From: Pseudomonas chlororaphis subsp. piscium | GTDB lineage: Bacteria; Pseudomonadota; Gammaproteobacteria; Pseudomonadales; Pseudomonadaceae | Direction: 5' to 3' | DNA: 64,000 nucleotides | NCBI RefSeq assembly: GCF_003850345.1 | Contig: NZ_CP027707.1 | Location: 3,472,001-3,536,000, forward strand | Shown here: in pieces, positions 1 to 8,474 of the stretch | How the letters are laid out: each line of letters starts with the position of its first letter | Position numbering within the stretch: the stretch's first letter is position 1 | Notes under the pieces: model-generated | What the model was told of the DNA's origin: nothing | The model's database searches: none | What the model saw: the letters and a program-made list of their open reading frames with translations, nothing else | Translations under genes and position numbers: made by a program

Positions 1-353
1 ACCTTGGCGTGCTTCTGGTTGTAGGCCGCCAGCAACGCCGGAATCCGCACCGCCGCGGTGCTCTCCAGGGAGCCCAGGGAAAACGGGCCCTGGGGTTCTT
101 CCCCGGCGACCGTCAGCCGCGCTTCCTGCACCAGGTCGAGAATCCGCCGGGCGTAGTCGAGAAAACTCCAGCCGGCCGGCGACAGGCGCAGGCGGCTCTT
201 CTCGCGGATAAACAGCTCCACCCCCAGGTCCTGCTCCAGCTGCTTGATCCGCGTGGTCAGGTTGGAAGGCACCCGGTGGATGAGTTGGGCCGCCGCGCTG
301 ATGCTGCCCTGCTCGGCCACCGCCTTGAAGATTTCCAGCTGCACCAGATCCAT
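1..353 (-). CDS. ptrR: LysR-family regulator, PtrR/YneJ-like (3' end outside window)
   Basis: The first 117 or so residues of a LysR regulator are visible, and the gene runs off the left edge. The N-terminus begins [19 protein letters not shown] and carries a winged helix-turn-helix (about residues 3-62) with the typical [19 protein letters not shown] segment, close to what I recall of E. coli PtrR (YneJ). It is divergent from the sad gene, with about 100 bp between the two starts, the same arrangement as ptrR-sad (yneJ-yneI) in enterobacteria. By analogy it probably controls that dehydrogenase. The LysR class is certain. The PtrR assignment rests on N-terminal similarity and context, because the effector domain is missing here. 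Confidence 0.8.
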   Translation of the reverse strand, partial: MDLVQLEIFKAVAEQGSISAAAQLIHRVPSNLTTRIKQLEQDLGVELFIREKSRLRLSPAGWSFLDYARRILDLVQEARLTVAGEEPQGPFSLGSLESTAAVRIPALLAAYNQKHAK

Positions 354-454
354 CTCATTCTCCAAACGTGAAAGATATGCTCTTTATTATTCAGTTTTCA
401 TAAGCAACCTGCCAGCCTAACCTGCGGCCATTCCTCAGCTCACAGGACGCCGCC
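354..454. promoter_or_regulatory. Divergent promoter region between ptrR-like gene and sad
   Basis: A 101-bp spacer between two divergent genes, AT-richer than its surroundings around 365-405. It must hold both promoters and probably the LysR operator. I could not place a specific T-N11-A site with confidence. Confidence 0.45.
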
Positions 455-1846
455 ATGACCAAGGTTTCCAGCCAGACCCACGCCCTTTCGATCAACCCCG
501 CCAGCGGCGAGCAGATCGCCCATTACCCCTATGAATCCGCCGAGGCGCTGGACGCCGCCCTGACCCGCGCCGCCGCGGCCGCCGCCCAGTGGCGCCGCAG
601 CAGCCTCGAACAGCGTTCGGCCCTGCTGCTCGCCCTGGCCAAGGCCCTGCGCGACAGCGGCGAAACCCTGGCCCGCAGCATCACCCTGGAAATGGGCAAG
701 CCGATCGCCCAGGCCCGCGGCGAGATCGAGAAATGCGCCCAGCTCTGCGAATGGTACGCCGCCGAAGGTCCGGCGATGCTCGCACCCGAGCCGGCCCGGG
801 TGCCGAACGGCAAGGCGCGCATCGAATACCGACCGCTGGGCCCGATCCTCGCGGTGATGCCGTGGAACTTCCCAGTCTGGCAGGTGCTGCGCGGCGCGGT
901 GCCGGCGCTGATCGCCGGTAATACCTATGTGCTCAAGCACGCGCCGAACGTCATGGGCAGTGCCTACCTGCTGCTGGAAGCCTTCCAGCGCGCCGGTTTC
1001 CCCCAAGGCGTGTTCGAAGTGATCAACGTCACCCCGGACGGCGTGTCCCGGGCCATTGCCGACCCACGGATCGCCGCCGTGACCCTGACCGGTAGCGTGC
1101 GCGCCGGCATGGCCATCGGTGCCCAGGCCGGCGCGGCCCTGAAGAAATGCGTGCTCGAGCTTGGCGGTTCCGATCCCTTTATCGTGCTCAACGACGCCGA
1201 CCTGGACGCCGCCGTGCAGGCCGCGGTCATCGGCCGCTACCAGAACACCGGGCAGGTCTGCGCCGCCGCCAAGCGGCTGATCGTCGAACAAGGGGTGGTC
1301 GAGGCCTTTACCGAGAAGTTCGTCGCCGCCACCCGCAAGCTGCTGGTGGGCGACCCGCTGGCTAATGACACCTACATCGGCCCGATGGCGCGCTTCGACC
1401 TGCGCGACGAGCTGGACGAACAGGTGCAGGCCACCTTGCGCGAAGGTGCGACCCTGCTGCTGGGCGGCGCCAAGGCCGAAGGGCCGGGCAACTTCTATCA
1501 GCCTACGGTGCTGGCCGGCGTCACCGACCAGATGACCTCGTTCCAGCAGGAGCTGTTCGGCCCGGTGGCCTCGATCATTAGCGCCCGGGATGCGCAACAC
1601 GCCCTGGCGCTGGCCAACGACAGCGAATTCGGCCTGGCCTCCACCATTTACACCCAGGACCTGGCCCTGGCCGAACGCCTGACCGCCGAACTGGAAACCG
1701 GCGGCGTGTTCATCAACGGTTACTGCGCCAGCGATCCACGGGTGACCTTCGGCGGCGTGAAGAAAAGCGGCTTCGGCCGTGAGCTGTCGCACTTCGGCGT
1801 CCGCGAGTTCTGCAACGCGCAGACCGTGTGGCTGGACCGCAACTGA
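455..1846 (+). CDS. sad: NAD(P)+-dependent succinate semialdehyde dehydrogenase (Sad/YneI type)
   Basis: 463 residues, the full length of an aldehyde dehydrogenase, oxidising succinate semialdehyde to succinate at the end of GABA and putrescine catabolism. Visible are MPWNFPVWQ (about 135-143), the catalytic Glu235 in LELGGSDPF and the nucleophile Cys269 in NTGQVCAAAKR. The C-terminal segment FGGVKKSGFGRELSHFG is typical of the Sad/YneI branch, and the whole protein resembles E. coli Sad more than GabD. The ATG at 455 fits the family N-terminus. It sits alone, divergent from its likely LysR regulator. Cytosolic. Its link to polyamine breakdown is also suggested by the polyamine genes near 51-55 kb. 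Confidence 0.93.
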   Translation: MTKVSSQTHALSINPASGEQIAHYPYESAEALDAALTRAAAAAAQWRRSSLEQRSALLLALAKALRDSGETLARSITLEMGKPIAQARGEIEKCAQLCEWYAAEGPAMLAPEPARVPNGKARIEYRPLGPILAVMPWNFPVWQVLRGAVPALIAGNTYVLKHAPNVMGSAYLLLEAFQRAGFPQGVFEVINVTPDGVSRAIADPRIAAVTLTGSVRAGMAIGAQAGAALKKCVLELGGSDPFIVLNDADLDAAVQAAVIGRYQNTGQVCAAAKRLIVEQGVVEAFTEKFVAATRKLLVGDPLANDTYIGPMARFDLRDELDEQVQATLREGATLLLGGAKAEGPGNFYQPTVLAGVTDQMTSFQQELFGPVASIISARDAQHALALANDSEFGLASTIYTQDLALAERLTAELETGGVFINGYCASDPRVTFGGVKKSGFGRELSHFGVREFCNAQTVWLDRN

Positions 1847-2220
1847 TCCGACGACCGCAGTCAACCCGAAACACATCCTCGAGCCCCCGGCAACCTCTCC
1901 GGCGGGCTCTCCTGGCCACCGATGCCGTGGACGCTCGAAACGAAAGGCGCATTCCCGCCCGCAACAGACCGACGCCATTCGGCCACTGAAAAGCCGCGAT
2001 CGGACAGCATTCGCTTCGATGCAAAACGCGCAAAATACATGCCATGCGCATCTACCATTTCTGGTGGTTGCCAGTGCTCAAAAATGGCCGAATGATGATC
2101 CGGTCGCACACTCGGCCGTATCAACGACTCAAACAACGCCCGCCGGCGAGCGGACGACAAGGTCGAGCGTTCCGACACCGCACTCACTTCATGTCACAGG
2201 ACGTTACGGGAGACAGAGTC
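1847..2220. other. 374-bp intergenic region upstream of the unknown four-gene cassette
   Basis: No convincing gene. An imperfect GC-rich hairpin (GAGCCC...GGGCTC arms, 1881-1909) follows sad by about 35 bp without a T-run and may act as a weak terminator. The rest should hold the promoter of the 2221 gene. An in-frame upstream ATG at 2044 exists, but the N-terminal extension it would give has no protein-like character. The ATG at 2221 has a GGGAGA ribosome-binding site 6-11 bases upstream and is preferred. Confidence 0.5.
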
Positions 2221-4518
2221 ATGTTGGATATCGGAAGCTCGGATACCTTGAAGTACGATTTCGGCGGAAGGTCATACACGATCCAGATTTACAAGGACAA
2301 TCAGGACGCCAAAAAGTATTACATCGTTCCGCAGCCGCAATTCGCGATCGCCGCGAGCGGCCTGCCGGAATTCTCGCTGCGGCAGTTCAAGAATGGCAAA
2401 GGCGTTTCCGGACAGTGCAATTTCCAGACCGTGCTGCAAACGCCGCCGGGGGCCATCGAGGCCGTGCAGAAGAAGTTCGGCAACGACATCCGGATCGGCG
2501 GCTGGGACTGGACCCTCGGGACGACCTGGTTTAACTACCAGTATCCCGACGACAAGGGCCAGATGGGCAGCTATTCGGCAGTGGCCTGGCCCTCTCTGGC
2601 GCCGACGACCGGTGACATCGGGCAGGCGAGTGCCCGCGCGTCGTTCTCGATCTCCCTGCCGGACCAGGCCGCAGTCGCTGCGTTCATCACCGCGTTCAGC
2701 GGCCAGGACGGCGGCGCATACGATGTCCAGTACCAGATGCACGTGCCGGGGTCGTTGCCGGGCGTGGCGGTCACGGTTGGATTCGATTCGAGCGTCGCCT
2801 ATCAGTACGAGCAGACCATCCACGTCGACAAAAACGTCTGGGGTTCGGAAACCAGCCGCACCGTCGAAGTCAATCAGTACCTGAGCCAGTCGCAGGCCGG
2901 CACGATCGATTATATCTGGGGCAAGATCGACCCGATGTCGGCACAGGGGCAGGCGATCACCAACTGGGCGCAGCAGACGTTGCAGAATGCCGTCACCCAG
3001 TCGGTCAATTCGACCATCGCGATGATGCAGGCGAATAATCCGTCAGGAAACGACTACAAGTTCAGCATGAGCCAGGTGAGTTCGTTCTCGTACACCTACA
3101 CGCAGAACACGGTGGTCGACTGGATTGCGCAGTCGTCGACCCTGCTGCCCGCCTTCGCGAATGATGTGTGGGACCGGGTTTACGAGGTGGTCGACTACAG
3201 CCCGCTCTCGGTCGTTTTCCAGCTTACCAACGTCGACCTGATCAGCTCCCGGGTCGCGTCGGTGCAGGTCCTGGCGCAATCACCGTCGGGCAACGACTCC
3301 GAGACCCTGACCAAGGACACCACCAGCTGGATCTTCAAGCGCCCCGCGGTCACCAATCCGGATGGCTCGCCCAACTTGCGCTATTCGTACAAATACATCG
3401 TTACCTACACGGACAGAACGTCGTATGAGTCGCCGACGATCCAGGGCAACGCGGCCCTCGTGGGAGAGGCGAGCGTGACGTTCAATGCCGGCTCGCTCGC
3501 AGCGCTGGCCGTTACGTTCGAGACCTCGGGCATCCAGTTTGGCGCCTCTGCGCAATCGGTGAAGCAAGTGCAAGTCGACTTCGTATTCGTCAACACCAAC
3601 GTGGCCCCCGGCCAGGCGGCAGAGGCCAAGACGGAGAACTATGTGTTCCATGCGAACGAGGAAAAGTGGCCCGTATCGTTCCTGACGGCGCTCCCCTATA
3701 CGACGAACTACACCTACTCGGTGCTCTACGTCATGGGAGACGGCTCGCGCGTGACCCTCGCGCCCAGCCAGCCGACCAACCAGAACTCCGTGCAGATCGG
3801 ATCACCGCTGGCCCTGCAGCAAGTCACCCTGTATCCGGTATGGGCGAAGGACATGGAAAACGTCTATGTGTCCGCGTACTACGTCGATCCGGACAACAGC
3901 GTGTCGGTGCAGGGCAATGTCTGGCAGATCGACAAGAAAGGCGATCCGATCACGCCGTGGAAATTCCTCGCGCCGAACAACAAGAACGCTTACTGCGATG
4001 TGACGGTGCAGTACGTGGACGACGGCGAAATCATCAGTTACCCGACGCCGTGGTACGTGCCGCAGCGGCAACCGATCAACGTCACCGCGAAGCAGACCCC
4101 GACCATGGTGACCATCGATCCGTCGCTGATCCAGTGGGATCTGTATGACATGGTCAAGATCGACGTCTACCTGCTGAATGCGACCGGGCAACCGATCAAG
4201 CAACACCCGTTCCAGTTCCTCAGGGGAACGGGCAGCCAGTACTACTCGTTCATGCTCGACGGACAGGAGCCCAGCCTGACCTGGTACTACTCGGGCGCCT
4301 ACTATCCGAAGGGTGCATCGCCAGTCGTCATCCAGCAGACGAAGATGACGTCGGCGCTGCTCGTGCTGCCGAGGATGTGGAGCAACAAGCAGGTATTGGC
4401 CAACGAACGGCCCTACCTCGTTCCGCACGAGCATGCGCACGCGATCGAAGCGGCCCACCTGCGCCTGCTTACGGGCATCAACCTGGCCTACGAGGAAGAA
4501 CTCGCGAGTGTGAAATAA
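2221..4518 (+). CDS. Large beta-rich repeat protein of unknown function (cassette gene A)
   Basis: 765 residues; I do not recognise the family. There is no signal peptide or membrane segment, so it looks cytosolic. The N-terminal 330 residues are rich in aromatic residues and beta-strand-like alternation. From about residue 400 there are Ig-like segments, including YSYKYIVTYTDRT. Residues about 630-715 (starting VTIDPSLIQW, ending LLVLP) match domains in the next gene, and the YKYIVTY segment also has a counterpart there. The C-terminal 45 residues are helical and charged. It is the first gene of a four-gene plus-strand cassette. Frequent TCG, GCG, ACG and CTC codons contrast with neighbouring Pseudomonas genes and suggest transfer, perhaps from a Burkholderia-like donor (inference). 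Start chosen from the ribosome-binding site. Confidence 0.75.
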   Translation: MLDIGSSDTLKYDFGGRSYTIQIYKDNQDAKKYYIVPQPQFAIAASGLPEFSLRQFKNGKGVSGQCNFQTVLQTPPGAIEAVQKKFGNDIRIGGWDWTLGTTWFNYQYPDDKGQMGSYSAVAWPSLAPTTGDIGQASARASFSISLPDQAAVAAFITAFSGQDGGAYDVQYQMHVPGSLPGVAVTVGFDSSVAYQYEQTIHVDKNVWGSETSRTVEVNQYLSQSQAGTIDYIWGKIDPMSAQGQAITNWAQQTLQNAVTQSVNSTIAMMQANNPSGNDYKFSMSQVSSFSYTYTQNTVVDWIAQSSTLLPAFANDVWDRVYEVVDYSPLSVVFQLTNVDLISSRVASVQVLAQSPSGNDSETLTKDTTSWIFKRPAVTNPDGSPNLRYSYKYIVTYTDRTSYESPTIQGNAALVGEASVTFNAGSLAALAVTFETSGIQFGASAQSVKQVQVDFVFVNTNVAPGQAAEAKTENYVFHANEEKWPVSFLTALPYTTNYTYSVLYVMGDGSRVTLAPSQPTNQNSVQIGSPLALQQVTLYPVWAKDMENVYVSAYYVDPDNSVSVQGNVWQIDKKGDPITPWKFLAPNNKNAYCDVTVQYVDDGEIISYPTPWYVPQRQPINVTAKQTPTMVTIDPSLIQWDLYDMVKIDVYLLNATGQPIKQHPFQFLRGTGSQYYSFMLDGQEPSLTWYYSGAYYPKGASPVVIQQTKMTSALLVLPRMWSNKQVLANERPYLVPHEHAHAIEAAHLRLLTGINLAYEEELASVK

Positions 4519-4527
4519 CCTGCGCCA

Positions 4528-4549
4528 CCGCCCGGCTCACGCCGGGCGG
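4528..4549 (+). other. Perfect 9-bp stem hairpin between cassette genes A and B
   Basis: CCGCCCGGC, a TCAC loop, then GCCGGGCGG: a perfect inverted repeat 10 bp after the gene A stop and 75 bp before the gene B start. No T-run follows, so it is more likely an mRNA-stabilising or partial attenuating stem than a full terminator. Confidence 0.5.
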
Positions 4550-4623
4550 ACTGCACTGCCGCGGGGGAAGCGACGCGGTCGCCCCCCGCATTTCCTGCAC
4601 GCACCCAGCGGTTCGGAGCCATC

Positions 4624-6306
4624 ATGGCGAACATCCTCTATCGTATCGTCGGTCACGGGCTGGACGGGGATACCCCGCCGCTCAGCTTGATCGTGCTGAA
4701 CCTCGTTTACCTCGACACGGATCACAATTACTGCGCGAACCACTGGTGCGCACTCACTGCTGAGGATCCTCAGGATACCTGGCAGTTCGACCCTGGCCCC
4801 GCCACCGCCGGCGTCGTCCTGTACGACGGCCAGCAGTTCGGCCCCACCGGCGAAGTCACGCCGATTCCGCTCACGGTGGCCGACGGCACGACGATCCAGG
4901 TCGGTGCCGGTATTCCCGCCACCATCGCCGTCACCGTCACACCGCTGCTGATCGACTGGAGCCGGGTCACCCTCGTCGACGCGGAACTCGCCGGCCACCC
5001 GCTGACCTTCACCGCTGCCAGCACCACCGCCCGCTGGCTGCCGCTGCCGGCCGCAGGCTATCCATGGGCGGCGACCTACACGCTGAACGACGGTTCGACC
5101 TGGGAGCAATCGGGAGCCGGTTCGCCGCCGCTGCTGGTGCTGCCGGCGCTGCCGCCCGTCACGCCGGTCACTTTCTCGCCGGTCGCGGACTACTTCGAAA
5201 CGCTGCCGATCGAATCGATCGCGCTGAGCGTGACAAACCCGGGCGGGTCGCCTGGCCACAGCATCTTCAACCCGGGGCACACGCAGCCGTGGTCGACCGG
5301 CATCTTCCAGACGGCGATTTCCCCGGTCGCCTGGCGGCTCGACTACCGCTATCGCTACGTGGTCACGTTCAAGCCGGATGCGCAACTCCAGCCGTTCGAC
5401 TCGGGCGAGATCGACGGGCTGGGCGCGACATCGGTCACGCTCGACGAGGTCGGCATTCGCGACTTCGTCCTCGCCGACCAGATGCCCAGCCTTATCCAGA
5501 GCGTCAGCGTGCACTATGAATCCGACGGCAAGCGCGAGAAGAGCACGCTGCCGGTGCGCCTCGTCGCGCGCCGCAACTATACGCCGGGCTTGTTCTCGTA
5601 CTGGCTCGAATACAGTCTCTCCGGCGAGACGCCGGACTCCAGCGGCGAGGAGACCGGCACCGTCTTCCAGCCCGGTACGCAGCCCGCCCTCGCGTTCGTC
5701 AGGGCCGTGTCTCCGTTACAGGAGAAATCGGTCAGGTTGACCGCGCACAAGCTCGGCGCGGGAGATCAGGTGCAGCTTGCGCTCAGCACGAGCGAATCGG
5801 GCAACCTGGGCATCCCGTCATGGCAATGGGCGATCCAGAGCATCGGTCCGGCGTATGTCACGCTCGACCGCGTCCATCCGTCCGTCACCTACAGGTACCT
5901 GGTGGTCGACCCGGATTGCGCCGCGACCAGCTTCACCGGCACGCTGCAGGTCAACGACGAGCTGACGCCGTTCGATGTCCCGACGGCCGCCGTCAGCGTG
6001 GACATCACGCCCGATACGCTGCCCGCGTCGGTCACGCTCGATCCGTCGCGGATCGACTGGATTGTGAACGATCAGGTGAAGGTGACGGTAACGTTCAGGA
6101 GCGCGCCGAACGACGGGCAAGACTTCCTGTTCACGCGCGAAAGCGGCTACGAGTATGCAAGCAGCACGTCCGTCGACGGCGTGACACCGATCTACGACTA
6201 CCTTGCCCTCTATTACCTGGCGGACGGGACCACGCGCATCGAGTCCGCAGACAATCAGACGAGCATGCTGCTGGTTTTGCCCCCCCGCGGCACCGGGCAG
6301 GGGTAG
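4624..6306 (+). CDS. Beta-rich repeat protein of unknown function, related to cassette gene A
   Basis: 560 residues, family not recognised, no signal peptide or membrane helices. It contains at least two copies of the domain found near the C-terminus of the preceding protein: residues about 103-177 (VTVTPLLIDW ... LLVLPALP) and about 470-556 (VTLDPSRIDW ... LLVLPPRG). A central part (about 235-305, with YRYRYVVTFKPD) matches the other repeat type of gene A. The protein thus looks like a string of Ig- or fibronectin-like sandwiches. The ATG at 4624 has GGAG about 6 bp upstream. The downstream gene begins 4 bp after the stop, so the two are surely co-transcribed. Codon use is as in gene A. Confidence 0.75.
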   Translation: MANILYRIVGHGLDGDTPPLSLIVLNLVYLDTDHNYCANHWCALTAEDPQDTWQFDPGPATAGVVLYDGQQFGPTGEVTPIPLTVADGTTIQVGAGIPATIAVTVTPLLIDWSRVTLVDAELAGHPLTFTAASTTARWLPLPAAGYPWAATYTLNDGSTWEQSGAGSPPLLVLPALPPVTPVTFSPVADYFETLPIESIALSVTNPGGSPGHSIFNPGHTQPWSTGIFQTAISPVAWRLDYRYRYVVTFKPDAQLQPFDSGEIDGLGATSVTLDEVGIRDFVLADQMPSLIQSVSVHYESDGKREKSTLPVRLVARRNYTPGLFSYWLEYSLSGETPDSSGEETGTVFQPGTQPALAFVRAVSPLQEKSVRLTAHKLGAGDQVQLALSTSESGNLGIPSWQWAIQSIGPAYVTLDRVHPSVTYRYLVVDPDCAATSFTGTLQVNDELTPFDVPTAAVSVDITPDTLPASVTLDPSRIDWIVNDQVKVTVTFRSAPNDGQDFLFTRESGYEYASSTSVDGVTPIYDYLALYYLADGTTRIESADNQTSMLLVLPPRGTGQG

Positions 6307-6310
6307 CGCG

Positions 6311-7279
6311 ATGGCCTGGCCTCCGGCACTGGAACGCGCGCTGCAGATCGCCCGGCACTTTCACGGCAACGACGCGGAGCAGGCGCGCGCGCAGCTCCTG
6401 TGCCTGCTCGACGATCGCGCCCGCGCAGCCGAAGGCTTCACCGGCAGCCTGCTGACCATGAGCGGCTTCCCGGTCGAGATCGCGTTCTCCACCGCCGACG
6501 ATGCCTTGCGCTATACGCTCGACCCGGCGCTGCCGGGCAGCGATCCGCCCCGCGCGGTCGATACCGCGCTCGGTCAGCTCGCGGCGCTTGGCGCCACACC
6601 GGCACCCACGTCCACCGTCGACGCGGTGCGCCGGCTCCAGGCCGGTCAGCCGCTGCGCTTCGGCGCGTATATCGGTGGACGGCATCGCGCGGGGCAGTGT
6701 CGCACCAAGCTCTACGTCGAGGTGCCGAAGGACGCGGCGGCCGATGCCGACGCCTTCGCCGCCGAGGTGATCGGCAGGCCCAAGTCGCTCCCGGACAAGC
6801 GCCAGCACATCGAGCTGATCGGCGTGGACCCCGACTCGCAGCGCACGGAGTTCTACTCGCGCATCGAAGGCATGATCGCGCCGGACCTGGTGGCGCTGCT
6901 CGCGCGGGTGAATCTCGCGTCGCGCTACCGCGAACTCGTCGAGCTGTTGGGCGAATGCTGCGGCGCGCCGATCTGGCGCGAGCTTCCGGGCGATCTGTAC
7001 GGGTTCAGCTATTCGGTCAGCGCTAGGGGCGAGCCGACCGCGTTCACCCTCTACACCCACGCACGCGCGCTGTTCGGCGGCGATGGACGGGCCCGTGCGC
7101 GTATCCTGGAGCTTGGCCGGCGCCACGGATGGGACCTGCGCTTCTACGCGCAATTGACCGAGCCGCTCGCCGCGCTCGACGACCCGACGACCCATCACAC
7201 GATGTTTGGCATCACCGTGCACGGCGATGCCGGGCTCGGCGTCACCTTTGGCGTCGCGCCGCCGCTGGAGCCGGCATGA
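6311..7279 (+). CDS. Possible ABBA/DMATS-like aromatic prenyltransferase (cassette gene C)
   Basis: 322 residues, about the size of bacterial aromatic prenyltransferases. No family is certain. Suggestive features are GFPVEIAF with Glu56, like the catalytic Glu of DMATS enzymes, followed by LRYTLDP; a basic-aromatic strand RTKLYVEVP (about 136-144) of the kind that binds diphosphate; strands YGFSYSVS and FTLYTHA; and the end FGITVHGDAGLGVTFGVAPP. These resemble the repeated beta-strands of the ABBA barrel, but I could not align the whole fold. The start at 6311 lies 4 bp after the previous stop, and a longer in-frame ORF to 6203 would overlap gene B. The stop overlaps the next start (ATGA), so genes C and D are translationally coupled. 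Confidence 0.5.
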   Translation: MAWPPALERALQIARHFHGNDAEQARAQLLCLLDDRARAAEGFTGSLLTMSGFPVEIAFSTADDALRYTLDPALPGSDPPRAVDTALGQLAALGATPAPTSTVDAVRRLQAGQPLRFGAYIGGRHRAGQCRTKLYVEVPKDAAADADAFAAEVIGRPKSLPDKRQHIELIGVDPDSQRTEFYSRIEGMIAPDLVALLARVNLASRYRELVELLGECCGAPIWRELPGDLYGFSYSVSARGEPTAFTLYTHARALFGGDGRARARILELGRRHGWDLRFYAQLTEPLAALDDPTTHHTMFGITVHGDAGLGVTFGVAPPLEPA

Positions 7280-8175
7280 GCGTCTTCCATCCGACCGCTA
7301 CCGAAGCCGCGCTGAATGCGCTGCTCGCCGCGCAATCGCCCAGCGGTGCGTTCGGCTCCATCGTCGAGCTGCCGACAGGCCCGGCCGCCGACGAGAACGG
7401 CTTCGTGACCGCGCTCGTCCTCCATGAACTCTCGGCATGGCCCGCCACACCGGCGCTGACCGCGGCCCGCAGGCGCGCGCTCGACTTCCTGGCGTGCTGC
7501 GAGCGGACGGACCGGAGTGGCGCGTTCTCGTTCTACCCGCCCGATCGCCAGCCGGAGTGGATGCCTATTGCGCTGCTGCCGGACGCCGACGACACCGCGC
7601 TGTTCATGCTCGCGCTGGTCGACGGCGGCCGCTGGCCGGCGCAGCGGCTGACGTACGCCGTGCGCCAGGTGCTCGAGGTGTTTCGCCTGAGGTGGGTCGC
7701 GGCCGATGCAAGGCCCTGGCATCGCGAAGGCGTCTATCTGACCTGGCTGGATGAATTGCAATATCCGAACGTCGTCGATCTTTGCGTGAACATCAACGTT
7801 GCCGCGTTGCTCAAGCGCGCGGGGCCGGAACATGCCTGCGCACTGGCCGCGATCGTCGACATGGTGGATGCCGGGCTCACCTGGGCGGGCGCGTCGCTGC
7901 AGCGCGCGTTCCTGCTGACGCCTTACTATCCGCATCCGGCCGAACTTGGCCATGCGCTCGATCGCGCGATCCGCCTGGGCGTGACCGAATTGCTGCCGTG
8001 CCGGGACAAACTGCGGGGCCTCGGCTGGTCATACGCGGCCGATCCTGCCGGCTGGCCGCTCGATACCCCGCTCTGCAGCTCGGACGATGGCCGGATCGTC
8101 TGGCGTGCGCCCCTGCTCCAGCAAGCGCGGCAACTCTGTCGCCGCCTGTCACCGCCAGCTTCGCATTCCGCGTAG
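7276..8175 (+). CDS. Stand-alone alpha/alpha-toroid protein with DxDDTA motif (terpene cyclase-like)
   Basis: 299 residues. It has the GAFGS (about 24-28), DENGFVTALVL (39-49) and GAF.F (82-86) spacing of helical-barrel proteins such as squalene-hopene cyclases and prenyltransferase beta subunits. Residues 103-108 are DADDTA, the protonation motif (DxDDTA) of class II terpene cyclases. A squalene-hopene cyclase is about 650 residues with two barrels, so this is at most one barrel. Whether it catalyses anything is unknown. It overlaps the prenyltransferase-like gene by 4 bp, so the two products probably act together. Last gene of the cassette. Confidence 0.6.
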   Translation: MSVFHPTATEAALNALLAAQSPSGAFGSIVELPTGPAADENGFVTALVLHELSAWPATPALTAARRRALDFLACCERTDRSGAFSFYPPDRQPEWMPIALLPDADDTALFMLALVDGGRWPAQRLTYAVRQVLEVFRLRWVAADARPWHREGVYLTWLDELQYPNVVDLCVNINVAALLKRAGPEHACALAAIVDMVDAGLTWAGASLQRAFLLTPYYPHPAELGHALDRAIRLGVTELLPCRDKLRGLGWSYAADPAGWPLDTPLCSSDDGRIVWRAPLLQQARQLCRRLSPPASHSA

Positions 8176-8301
8176 GCGTTGCTCCAGACACCCGATAGGC
8201 GTCGATGACGGGGAACGGGAGTCTCCCGTGTTGCTGCAAGCGGCTCCATGTGGTGATTCGTTGGCGCGATCATGCTAGCGGCATCCCCCCTACTAACTGT
8301 G

Positions 8302-8322
8302 TATTCCTGCAGGGGAGGAATA
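8302..8322. promoter_or_regulatory. Inverted repeat TATTCCT-N7-AGGAATA
   Basis: A perfect 7-bp inverted repeat with a 7-bp spacer in the 299-bp gap between the cassette and the phosphoesterase gene. The geometry fits a dimeric regulator site. No regulator can be assigned. A second short palindrome (GGGAG/CTCCC) lies near 8217-8230 and could belong to the cassette's transcription end. Confidence 0.35.
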
Positions 8323-8474
8323 GCCGCCGGCGCCCTTTTCCATGGCTTGCGCTACGCTAAATAGCCTGTCAGCACTCGATTCAGCTCATCTGTCTTGCCG
8401 GGAAAAGCTCTTTCAGACGGTCTTTCCCACTCGCGGGAGCTGAAATCACTGACCCCCATCCCGAGCATGAACCG

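Noticed and set aside
440-1978. 512-codon minus-strand open frame opposite sad
   Set aside because: Antisense shadow; sad is a clear full-length aldehyde dehydrogenase.
2044-2220. N-terminal extension of cassette gene A to an ATG at 2044
   Set aside because: No coding character, and a good ribosome-binding site stands before the ATG at 2221.
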